Assembly (NCBI GenBank): GCA_019915135.1
Contig: JAHLMK010000008.1
Span: 434,001-498,000 of the forward strand
Source of the DNA: Strobilurus pachycystidiatus
Lineage: Eukaryota; Basidiomycota; Agaricomycetes; Agaricales; Physalacriaceae
DNA length: 64,000 bases
Direction: 5' to 3'
Every line of letters begins with the position of its first letter. Position 1 is the first letter of the stretch. Shown here one piece after another: positions 49,666 to 59,380 of this stretch. A program made the position numbers and the translations under genes. The notes beneath the pieces are model-generated. The model was given only the letters and a program-made list of their open reading frames with translations. It made no database searches and was not told where the DNA came from.

Positions 49666-49758
49666 CTGTAGTGCGATATCAATATATACTATCTATGTTA
49701 CACTCTAGTGTTTAACTGGTAAACATCCGGGAATTCTTAAGTCTGGGGATCTGGGTTT
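49666..49758 (-). repeat. Right terminal inverted repeat of the element
   Basis: On the minus strand it reads AACCCAGATCCCCAGACTTA from the outer end, then AAGAATTCCCGGATG, matching the left repeat with a few substitutions and small indels near the tip. Confidence 0.8.
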
Positions 49759-50104
49759 ATGTTGTGTTTATTCATGGATTCAGTCTGGCTGCATCCGCAT
49801 TCGATGATCTGTTCAGCGATCTAAAGTGGTCAGAGTCGGTATATCTGGTACGACTAGCTTTCTTCCGAAGTGGCCGTGGAAGATTGACTAGACAATGTGC
49901 AGGTTAGATATGATACTCGTGGGCACGGGCGAAGTGGGATGCCTGTCGAAGCGTCTGCATGGGAATCCAAGCGCCTCGCTGAAGACTTCGATGCCGTAGT
50001 CGACGCGTTCGAACTCGTAAAACCTTTTGTACTTGGCTGGTATGGCTCAGTCTTCCGGCTCTAACCGACACCTTGCTTATATTTCCCTCGCAGGAGCTTG
50101 GGCG

Positions 50105-50161
50105 GCACGTTCAAACATTTGCTCTCCTCCAAGTAGTGTTAACGTTGGTGACGCCCTGCAG
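50105..50161 (+). other. GC-AG intron in the hydrolase gene
   Basis: Donor gcacgt, branch-like gttaac, acceptor ccctgcag, 57 nt. It joins TTGGGCG to GTACACAC in phase to keep W-S-L-G-G-T. Reading through meets an in-frame stop within 30 nt. Confidence 0.75.
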
Positions 50162-50688
50162 GTACACACATTGCCGATATATTGTCGCTGCACTCTGGTT
50201 CATACCTTTCCGGCATCGTTCATTTGGCTGCCGTGCCACATATGAATGGCATCACCGTGGCTGGAGGAGAGCTATCACTTAGCTGTCTCCCGTCCCTTGC
50301 TCAGACGACAGATGTGGTCGCCTTCCAAGAAGCGGCGGTCAAGTTCGTAAAAGGGTGTTCCAAGGCCGCCTCGTGGAGTCTCTTATCAGCGAGTCTTGGG
50401 CAAATCATGATACAACCACGGGCTGTCACTCAGTTTGTTCTGACACGAACACAGGACGAGGCGGGGTTGCTGGAAGCAGGCGCAGAGGGACTCCCCTTGC
50501 TCTCTTTGGGTGGGGATTTGGATTTGGAGGTCAGTTGGAAGGCGGCTGCACCTCTGATGGATGGGTTTACGAACAAGAAGTTTGTTGAGATCAAAGATGC
50601 TGAGCACATGCCTTGGTTGACCCACCCAGATGTGACCAGGGCGCATATTGTTGGTTGGATAGAGGACGTATTGCAGAACAAAGCTTAG

Positions 50689-51158
50689 TATTCTATAACA
50701 GTGACGAGGGCTCATTCATCGTTTACGGAGGTAATGAAACACAGTATAACCCGAGGTAGCGCCCCGATCACCGTCGACTCCCGACCAACTCCCGACTTGC
50801 CTTTTCGATGTCCCTTCGAACCCTCCAGCGTTGAACCGACTTGACGGTCGCGCTGTCTGCCGGCACTTTGTGTAACAGACAGTGGCGCAATTAGCACTAC
50901 AGTATGAGGATTGAAGAGCGTCTCATTACTCCTTGACCAGACCGACCACTGGCGCTGGATTTTGAAGAGACGTGGGATACTTTTGACGACGGCTCATGAG
51001 AGCCATACTTTGAATCATCACTTCCTCACTGGCTCATTATGTGCCATGCTTGTGATGGTGTAGTTCTATTGACACTGGGTTCTTTCTCACTGAAGGACTA
51101 GTACGTGCTAATGCTAGATTGGTCCAATATTTGATCGTCCATCCTTGCGCGTGACCTT
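50689..51158. other. Intergenic, convergent 3' ends
   Basis: A 470-bp gap between the hydrolase and amine oxidase 3' ends. No gene seen. Confidence 0.4.
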
Positions 51159-53947
51159 TCAATTGCATCCACACGAAGCTGAACCTGAAGAGCGCTTTGA
51201 CTCTTGAGAAAAAGCGGGAAGACTGTTGGGGTCCTGTACACCAGGAACATCCATGGAAGGATTCTTGTCAAAGAACGACACCGGCCGGAAAATGACACTA
51301 AGGTGTTCCACGGGCATTCTGAGGTAATCGTTAGTGATTTTTCGTCGAACGAAGGTGAGCGTACACAGGCCAGTCTTCCGGGCGAGGGATGTGCGTGACG
51401 CCTTGAAGAGCGAATTTGTGAGCCCAAACCCATCGAAGATAAATGTAAAGTAACTGACCAACAGTAAGATATACCAGAACATCCTCGTTCTCCACATTCT
51501 GTTCTCCTTTTACCCACATCCCAACCGAGTCCTGAGGGCTTTCTCTCGTTTGAGGGACGTACTTGCCGGCAGGCCACATCCTGCTGCCCTTGTCATCCTC
51601 CACGTCCCTACAGACCCATACAGGATAGTTTGTGAACGACGCGCGCTTCACCGCCCATCCATCATGTCTCGCCATCATCGGCGTCACGCCTCCCTTCAAC
51701 GCAATGGCGTACCCAACGTCTTGACCACTGCTATAATGTTGCCGCGCAGGGTTCGTGATACGCCATCTGCGCTCCTTCTGGAAGTCATACGGCCGTCCAG
51801 CCTCCTTCTTCAAGACAGTATCCTGCGAGATGAAGGCGTTTCCGGCAAAGTTCATGGCCGAACCAGTGTCGGCGTCCGGAAGAGGTATGATGTCAGATTC
51901 GACCACACTGTTGTTGAGGCCATCGACCATGGGGTCGACGCGGACAGAGAAAAGGTGTTGGTGATAATGTGCGTTGACGTTGGGGGCGACCATGGTTCCG
52001 AATTTATTGGGTTCGCCGTCCGCGGAGACATAAACCTGTAGGATACCAGTGAGGCGGACTTCGAGTTCGATATTTCCGTCCTGGTAGAACATGTAGTTCC
52101 AGATGTATTCTAAAAGGCTGGGTTTCTCGTCTCATTCAATACTGTTACGGAAGAAACTAACCGTAATTAGCCAAAGTGCAGACCATGCTGACCACAAGGC
52201 GGCGACGCCGGACTGTTTGAGAGCGTCCTCCGGGACGGTAGTCGGTGTGCTTCCAAAGGACACCGCTGTCTTCTTCGTGGATGCAGATCACGTTCTTGAT
52301 AACCACGGCGTTGCCGTCATGCGCAACATACGCGCCAGGCTAGCGAATCCGTCAGGATGGCGCACTGGTCAAAGCGAGATAGAACTCACGAGGTAGTGAA
52401 TCTTTCCCAGACAGTCACAGCCCAGCGAAAGTTCGTTGGCCATGGTACCCATACCATACTCACCACTGGATAATACGATAGTCAATAAGGCACTCACAGG
52501 CATACGACATGTAGCACTCACGAATCAAAAGCAAACTTCCTCGGATGAGGAAACTCAGGTGCACCGTATGGAACCACCATCTCCGCCAACGACAACCGAT
52601 ATATAATCGGCCGCACCTCCCCATGATCATTATACGTGATCGTAGACAGCGCAATGCCCTCTCTGTGACTGAATGCAATGTGCATCTTCCAATTCTGCCA
52701 CTCCAGTTCGTGACCATTCATCTTGAAGGACACACCTTCAGGCTGTATGATGTGCAAGGGTTTGACGTCGTCGCGCGGCTTGAAGTTGGGCTCGCTGGTG
52801 GCCATGAGGTCGGCAAGGAAGTCGAAGACCTTCTTGGGGGGCGGAATACGAGGGCGGTTGGAGGCTGCTTCGGCGTCGTCATTGAGGGACGGCGGGAAGG
52901 TGTTCTGTACACTGAGGACAACACCGTCTGTGGTGGCTTTGTAGTTGGGAGGGAAATCTATTGATCTGGCTTAGTCCTGACCTTGTAAAGATATGTGAAT
53001 GTTACGGACCGATGTGGAGCACCTTGTCGGCGTTGGCGTCGACGACAGGTACAAAATCCTGTATCAATGATTAAAGGACAATCCGGGGCAGGCTAATCTG
53101 AAGAAGACATACCATAGGATGGGCGTACAAATTCTCGTGTTCAGAGAAACGCGCGAATACCAGCGCTTGCTGAATACGTTCGCTCTTAGGGAATCTGTCA
53201 TCATACCCAATAGACCATCCGTCACAGTAGATTTGTTCTGGGAGGATCCCTGACGCGATAAGACAGGTCAGAGACGCGCATCCAATGATAAGACGCGTCA
53301 CTTGCCGACATCCTTAGCGAGTTGTTGAACTCTGGGGTCCGCCTTGACAACCTGCTCGCAGGCCACGAGTTCTTCTACAGAGATCTGGGGTTGGACACCC
53401 TCAGGGAGCTTATCCAGAGTAACAACTTCCCATTTGTCGCCTTTGAGAGCCAGAATGACATTGTACGAATGTCTACACTTGCGATGAGCATGGTTCGATG
53501 GGCTTAAGAGTCGCAATGAGGGTACCCATTAACGCAATCGAGAAACTGGCAGGCTATTGTTAGATACAGGCCAAGAGGCTCAAGTGAGTTACGTACATCG
53601 ACTTCTGCCTTTCTGACAATGGTCACGGGCGGTTCTGGCTTACCACCTGGGGTCAAGGGAATACCGAGGTATGCAAGGACGGCCTTCTTGGGGGGTGGGA
53701 GGAGGTAGTTGGTGATAAACTTGACCGCCTTGACGCCTGGGACCTTGCTCGCGACGTACTGTCGTACAGTCAACGAAACAGCCGCGATCTGCATTCAATA
53801 TGTCAGATAGAGATGCGAAGTGGACGATCGACAATCTAAACATACCTCCTCGGGAGTGAGTGGATCAAGAGGATGCTCGAAGGCAGTCGGGAGAGGGCTG
53901 GGGGCCTTCTCGACAGTAGTCGCAGTGCTTGGAATAATGGTCGCCAT
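51159..53947 (-). CDS. Copper amine oxidase (primary amine oxidase, TPQ cofactor)
   Basis: The enzyme oxidises primary amines to aldehydes with release of ammonia and hydrogen peroxide. It starts MATIIPSTATTVEKAPSPLP and continues HPLDPLTPEE, the usual N2 domain entry. The cofactor motif TLANYEY (Tyr becomes topaquinone) is split by an intron ending near 52110. The copper-binding HYHQHLFSVRVDPM region is intact, and LGCDCLGKIHYL, FVPVVDANADKVLHIDFPP and the end motif THIPRPEDWPV..MPVEHLSVIFRPVSFFDKNP match the family. The final tail is short and ends SASCGCN. No signal peptide or transmembrane segment is visible, so a cytosolic or peroxisomal place is likely, but the last three residues are not an SKL-type signal. 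About nine introns; boundaries partly approximate. Confidence 0.9.
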
Positions 53948-54532
53948 GATGGGAGTGTAGACGGTGGGTGGATGTGGATAACGGCTGGAGCTAAGCCGCG
54001 GTTAAAAGACACGGAGGTAAATTGGATATCAGCTGATTGCTCGGACATCCGTAATGCATCGAGGAGCTGATAGGACTCGCGATTGTCGAGCCTAGAGGTC
54101 CAGTCTTGACGCGAAGCATGCGTGCAAGCAACTAATAACACGTTGAAAAGTGAATTGTTTGGTGCTTCTCGGTGCTGTGCCGCGGGAGATAAGACACATC
54201 TGTATAAATCAAAAGTCTCAAAGCAAAAGTGAAGAATACCTCGATGCATCAAAGTAAGGATGGGCCTAGTAAGGCGATACAAAACATGAAGAGCGTAGAC
54301 TCGTCACTCCTGCTACCAAGTCAACGATGGAAACAGAGTCTAGAAATACCCATTTGAATTTTGAAATGGGCGCGGCTCAGGGTCGTCACTGCGCGTCAGT
54401 GGGACGTTGAGCGCTGATTTGCCTCGAGGTATCAAAATCCCACCGTCTTTATTTAAAGCTTTTCGTTTCACGTTTTGATTCTTTGTTTTCACCGTCCAGC
54501 TCGTTGTCCACGACCTTGCCACCACTTTCACG
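53948..54532. promoter_or_regulatory. Divergent promoter region, amine oxidase / CorA transporter
   Basis: A 585-bp interval between divergent start codons. A TATA-like tatttaaag lies at about 54451-54459, some 75 bp upstream of the CorA start. No exon is supported. Confidence 0.45.
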
Positions 54533-56921
54533 ATGGCCAGAGAGAACAGCTTCTCTGATTCCGACGGCCACTCCTTGACGAGTGACGAGGAGGACGCCAA
54601 CGGCGGCGCTCCCCCAATCTCACCGACCTACTCGGCTTCGCGTAATGCGCACCTAGCGGAGCCAGCGTCGCCTACCAGGCCCGAGCAAGGCAGCGCGCCG
54701 CTTCCGCCATCTCCGTCGAAACACTCTGTCCGTTCCCGCATAACGCTGCGCAGGCTCGCAGTGCCCGGCGCGCCGAAGCCCAATGCACGATTTCGAGCAG
54801 CAGTGAGGAAGGTGATGCATATGCGGCGCGGTGCTTTCACTCTCGCCCGAAATATAGCGGGCGCTGAGCCTGGTGTCGACCCGCGAAGAGCGACGGCTGA
54901 TCTCCAGTATGGGAGTGTACGGCAGAACTGTGTTATTGAATTGTTTGACTACTCGGTGCGTATTTCTCTGCCGTGTGCGTTGAACACGACTGACGGACTT
55001 GCGCAGGCGGTGCGAAACAGCTACGGGCGCATGACGAACAAGGAGTTCGTGAACCTCATGTCCGACGAAGCAGCCTGCCAACCCGATCCGTGGGTAAAGG
55101 TTAGGTGGATCAATATCTGCGGAATAAGCTGGGATGTCATCAAGGCCGTCTCTCTCAAATACGGTACATACGCGCCCATCCCATTACTGTTGCTGGCATT
55201 AACAAGTCATCCAGATATCCATCCTCTCGCTCTTGAGGACGTGTTCCACGCGCGCAGCCAGACGCGCTCCAAGGCTGACTACTACTCCAAGCATCTCTTC
55301 ATCCGCATCGTCGTCCACGAGCTCGGTGACCCCGACGAGCCTCCCGAGCCGTCCATCTCCTCTGCTGCATCCGGCTCCACGCTGACCGGAGCCCCACGTT
55401 CCTCATCACCCCTTCCCTTCACACCCGATGACAAAGAGGGCTACGAACTCAAACAACAAACCTCCGAGGACGACACCTTGGGCAGCCTCCCGTCACGCCA
55501 ATTACCCAAGTCAAAGTCCTTTCTCCGCCGTCGCAGCCAGAAAAACGATCTTGAGAAGGGACCGTCAACGCTAAGCACCCGGCTTGGCAAGCTTGCCCAG
55601 CTCGATGCCGAATCAGTCGCCCGCAAGCGCGCGCGCGAAGAGGAAGTGGCCATCTCTGCACTCAAGCGTGCAGGCGACAGCGTCAACGTCAAAGTCTACC
55701 CCATGTTCATCTTCCTCTTCCGCGACGGCACCATCATCTCGATGAACTCGAAACCTGAATCGCATCTCACACAGCCAATATCGCACCGCCTCCATCATCG
55801 CGACACAGTGCTCCGTCAGTCGGCCGACCCATCGCTTTTGGTTCAGAGTCTGCTGGATCTGAGTACGTTTCCACTTCCCTGAACGTGGCATCTTTTTTAT
55901 CAATCCCTGCAATAGCCGTCGACAAGGCACTGGAAGTCATTGATGAGTATCAGTGCGTACCTGTGTACTCCGTCTGTTCGTATCATTTCTTGATACGCTT
56001 TGCTCTTCTTTCTAGGTCAAAGATCCAGAAGTACGAACGTGATATTTTGGTGCAGCCCAAAATCAAGACCGTACGAGCGTGTAAGTGCTTCGCGTTCCTA
56101 GCCTCGGTGTCGTTCTCATCCCTGGTGGCAACTGACAGTGCATATTCTGAATGGTGACCTCATCTTGCACAAGCGCACCATGGAACCCATCAAGACTGTG
56201 GTGTACGGACTCCGACGCTATGATCTTGATCGTTGTGCAGCGCTCGTAGAGGAGAGAGGTCCGGACGTCAAGATCACTGGGTACATGTCGCACAAGTCGA
56301 AGATATATTTAGTGAGTCTGCATTTAGCCCAGCTAAACTCAGATCTAACACAGCTCCTAGGCGGATGTGTACGACCACGTTGAATACATTCTCAGTAGTC
56401 TGGATATGTTTGCCGATATCAGTCAAAACTTGATTGATTATACATTCAACGTAAGCTCTTTGTCCAATTCGTAGGGAAAGTGTCCGACTAAGTTCCTACA
56501 GATGACTTCCTACGACATGAATCAAGACATGTAAGCTCTACCAGCTTTCTGTTTGCGTTCTTCCTGACTTGTTACAGGCGCAAGTTGACTCTTGCAACAA
56601 TCATTTTTCTTCCGTTAACGCTTCTCACGGGTTACTTCGTGCGTCACATCTCCTTGCATCATATCCCTCCGCTCATCAACATCCCAGGGAATGAATTTCG
56701 ATCCCATGTGGTCCGTCAACAATAACTCGGACGTCCTGTACGTATTTCCCTCGAATCATCATTCCGTGACGCTCATATCGTCGTCCAGATTCTGGGAAAT
56801 TGCACTCCCACTCATGGCGTTCGTCGTCCCCCTCTTCTTGATGCCGGATATCAAGAGGATGGCGCACTACGTACATAAGCGGATCATCACTAAGAAAGCT
56901 ATAGAGGTGCGTCCGAGTTGA
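54533..56921 (+). CDS. CorA-family (Mg2+/divalent metal) transporter
   Basis: A long N-terminal cytosolic domain with Ser/Pro-rich and basic stretches (to about codon 100) le ads into the CorA fold: FDYSVRISLPC, WINICGISWDVIKAVSLKY, IHPLALEDVFHARSQTRSK, YYSKHLFIRIVVHEL. An acidic/Ser/Pro-rich insert follows. Helices DKALEVIDEY, ERDILVQPKIKTVRA, LHILNGDLILHKRTMEPIK and YDHVEYILSSLDMFADI match the CorA stalk. RKLTLATIIFLPLTLLTGYF is TM1, followed by GMNFDPMW with the invariant GMN selectivity motif, and then TM2 (WEIALPLMAFVVPLFLM). A cation channel of Mg2+ or Zn2+ type is likely. An intron is probable at 55190-55215, where KYGTYAPIPLLLLAL seems to be intronic. The 3' end is uncertain: stop TGA after KKAIEVRPS at 56921, or a further exon after 56953. 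Confidence 0.87.
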
Positions 56922-57895
56922 TGTTATCCTCTGCTATCACTAATATTCAGCGCAGTCGTATTTGCGATGATACCCTCCTTCTCTTCTTGTTTGTTATCGC
57001 TATGAATCTCCAGCACCATCATCTCATCGTCGCATCTCCATTTTCGCATAACGGACTATTTAAATACCTCGGGGCCACTGGTTGCTGCTGTGTCTCGCAC
57101 GATCTCTACTATCTATTCATGTTTACCAGGAGGTGTATACCACAAGTATTGGGATTTTTTTTAGGTTCAGTAATTGACGTACATCATGATTCACGCATGA
57201 CCTGACTTGATTGTGCAGGTACGGTGATGGTTTTGAGTATTCCTCTGCACACCACCGCTACTAGGAGGACAGAAGCTTTTAAGGAGCATCTATTTATTCT
57301 GATACGCTCTTTTGATCGCACCTAAAGCATCCCACACCTGGGCGGCGGACGCTTCGCAAGTGGACTGCCAGTAGTAGTAGGTCGTCTGAAGAAACCATTG
57401 TGTCGATCGAGGCGATGTGCGACGCGACCGTTACAGACACAGCTAGCTCTGCATGAACCTTTTGCTCAAGAATTCGAGCGACAGAGTGTCTCGTCAAAGA
57501 AGAGTTCATCGTCTCCATCGTAGTACGCGCCTACATCCATTATGAACAGTCGCGACTAGGTTGACAGATATCTGGAAGGTGACCGAGCTGTGGGAAGATC
57601 AGCGTGGCGACAATTTGAATATGATTCAGATTAGCCTTTCTTCCCTCCTGCTTCCCTCAACCACCATCTGCACCACCGCCTAAAAGGCCCCTTGCATTGC
57701 AATCCGTGTCAACAGTAGCGTTCAAGACGTACTCTCTGCAACTATCAAGCGCCCCTCCGAAGATTTCCCTTCCGAGAACAAGAATCGTCCAGACACGCGT
57801 CAGTAAGTATCTCTGCAGTCGGTTCGCCGCGCGTCTAGATATTATCGCTGACCTCAGAGTCCTCGACAGGATTACTAGTTCTACGTGCCATCGTC
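56922..57895. other. Intergenic or alternative CorA 3' region
   Basis: About 970 bp. Near 56954 a splice acceptor (atattcag) could extend the CorA frame for up to 80 codons to 57205, but that tail has no family likeness. The rest shows no gene. Confidence 0.35.
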
Positions 57896-59181
57896 ATGTC
57901 TGAAGGCTTGACCTTTCCCGTCGAGCTCATCGATACAATCCTCGGATATCACGTCGCTGATAGCGAAACTCTCAAGACTACTGCCCGTGTATGCCGGACA
58001 TGGGGTGCAGCCAGCCAAAGGCACCTCTTCTCCGTAATCAACATACGTACCTACAGGCTGGCCAAGAGGTTTCAAACCCTTCTCACGCGTTCTCCCCATA
58101 TCGCGCCGTTTGTTCGGCGACTGCAAATTGTCCATGACGGGGCACGCGCAGAGCGAAAACCAGAACCCTATCAGGGCTATATGCTATACCTCGACTCCAT
58201 CATAACTTCTCTCACCCTAGTCAACTACTTGGACGTTCGTATTCTCAATTTCGCGTGGGAGGAGAAGGAGAACGCCGATTTTATCCAGGTCGTCAATAAA
58301 GCTATCCAACGATTCCCTCTCTCGACCCTCGACGTCAATGGACTCTTTGGTCTGAGGCTCTTCGAGAGCATATTCTCTCTGATTGCAGGGAAAACGATCC
58401 AGCGGGTTCTACTTTACAGCTTCAACGACCTGAGTGGTATTGCGACGGCTCAGCCCGTGGATACATGCACCTACCTTCCGTCGTTGGAGTACCTACGCCT
58501 TTGGTTGTACGACCAACAAGGCGAATTCGGGCTTTGGATGTCATTGGCACAGGAACAGAGTGCCTTGCCGAACTTGAAGCATATCGATGTCGTCGCGGAA
58601 GCTGGAGCTGATGTGAACCGCTGGGCTACTTCGATCGCCGAAGGACGATTTCCAAAGGTTGACATCCTAACTTTAAGCCTGACAAAGGGTGAGGCTTATT
58701 CCGCCATCCGAAGAAATGCCAACAATCTTACTGGCTGGTAGATTCGAAACCACCTGACGACGTTGACGACAACGATAACGATGACGATGAGGCCTAATAC
58801 CAGCCTCTACCATTGCACAAAATCCACTGTCGCCACCTCAAACTGACACTTTTTGGGCAAACCCAATTTGTCAGACTCGAAAGACAGAAACAGATACTGG
58901 AGTGGTGGCTCTCCTCATTGGTCCTACTCGCTTCTCACAGCGCTGCCTTTCATTTCACCGAAATCACGTTTTCTTACTTCGATGATAGTCAGTTTGGCTC
59001 TCTCTGGACGCTTTTAGACCATCTTCTTGCTGCACCTTACTTTCGGCAAGTTCGCAAGATTCAGTTCGAGGATCAGAGCAGTTGCATTATCAGGGAGGAT
59101 GTCTCCCCATGTGTTGTTGGGAATATCCGACTTGTCATGCCACAGCTCACGGCGTGTGGCGTGCTTTCGTTCACGCCGTAG
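57896..59181 (+). CDS. F-box-like protein, unknown substrate
   Basis: The N-terminus has an F-box-like segment: LTFPVELIDTILGYHV followed by TLKTTARVCRTW and HLFSVINI. This suggests an SCF ubiquitin-ligase substrate adaptor; a Skp1 contact is inferred only. The rest is a Leu-rich helical and strand array without clear LRR spacing, as in many mushroom F-box proteins. The first exon ends at about 58738 (LTG), and an intron of about 70 nt ends near 58800 (taccag), giving a second exon that starts LPLHKIHCRHLKLTLF and ends LTACGVLSFTP. Inside the proposed intron an acidic tract (GAC/GAT repeats, 58757-58793) reads as Asp-rich peptide in another frame, so the splice site is not certain. Confidence 0.68.
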
Positions 59182-59380
59182 TGCTTCTGACTGTTTTCAC
59201 TACCTGTCAATAGATACATGTAGATACAAAAGACGAAGCTGTTATTCATATTGATTAGCACAGCGACGGGAATTGACAACCGCCATGTCTCCAAGATATT
59301 CAGCCTGGTATTGCGCATTTGATTTCTACCCGGACATGTTTCCCTACTGCGTGCCACACTGATAAGTAGTGGAGAACCGT

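Larger units (their letters stand above)
48207..49758. mobile_element. Non-autonomous DNA transposon, about 1.55 kb, long TIRs
   Basis: Terminal inverted repeats of roughly 95-100 bp. The inner part (48232-48302 against 49666-49736) matches over 71 bp with about seven differences; similarity continues outward through CAGAT..GACTTAAG to the ends. The flanks carry TGTTGTG at 48200-48206 and 49760-49766, or an 8-bp duplication with one mismatch (CTGTTGTG / ATGTTGTG). Collapsing the duplication restores the host codons. Internal frames are under 110 codons and show no transposase motif. The 7-8-bp duplication and many subterminal motifs would suit hAT or the KDZ (Kyakuja/Dileera/Zisupton) superfamilies known in mushrooms; the family is not proven. 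The exact right end is 49758 or 49759. Confidence 0.85.
48123..50688 (+). pseudogene. Alpha/beta hydrolase gene interrupted by a transposon
   Basis: Host exons are 48123-48206, then after the insertion 49767-49847, 49903-50039, 50094-50104 (11 nt) and 50162-50688. The product would be a 279-residue alpha/beta hydrolase. The 5' exon begins MAARMLTSADGTQIYADAGG and ends KPAVV; the next part starts FIHGFSL, so the oxyanion-loop motif is cut in two. The rest is intact: RYDTRGHGRSGMP, nucleophile elbow GWSLGG (Ser on the 11-nt exon), acidic residue in LSLGGDLDLEV, catalytic His in DAEHMPWL. The intron 50105-50161 is GC-AG. No stop or frameshift is seen outside the insertion, so the disruption looks recent or the allele is polymorphic. 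No splice pair would remove the insert precisely. Confidence 0.82.

Noticed and set aside
48228..49740. TTAA duplication suggesting a piggyBac-type element
   Set aside because: TTAA flanks the 71-bp inner repeat on both sides, but the inverted repeat continues outward past it for about 20 bp, so the true ends lie at the TGTTGTG copies, whose collapse restores the protein.
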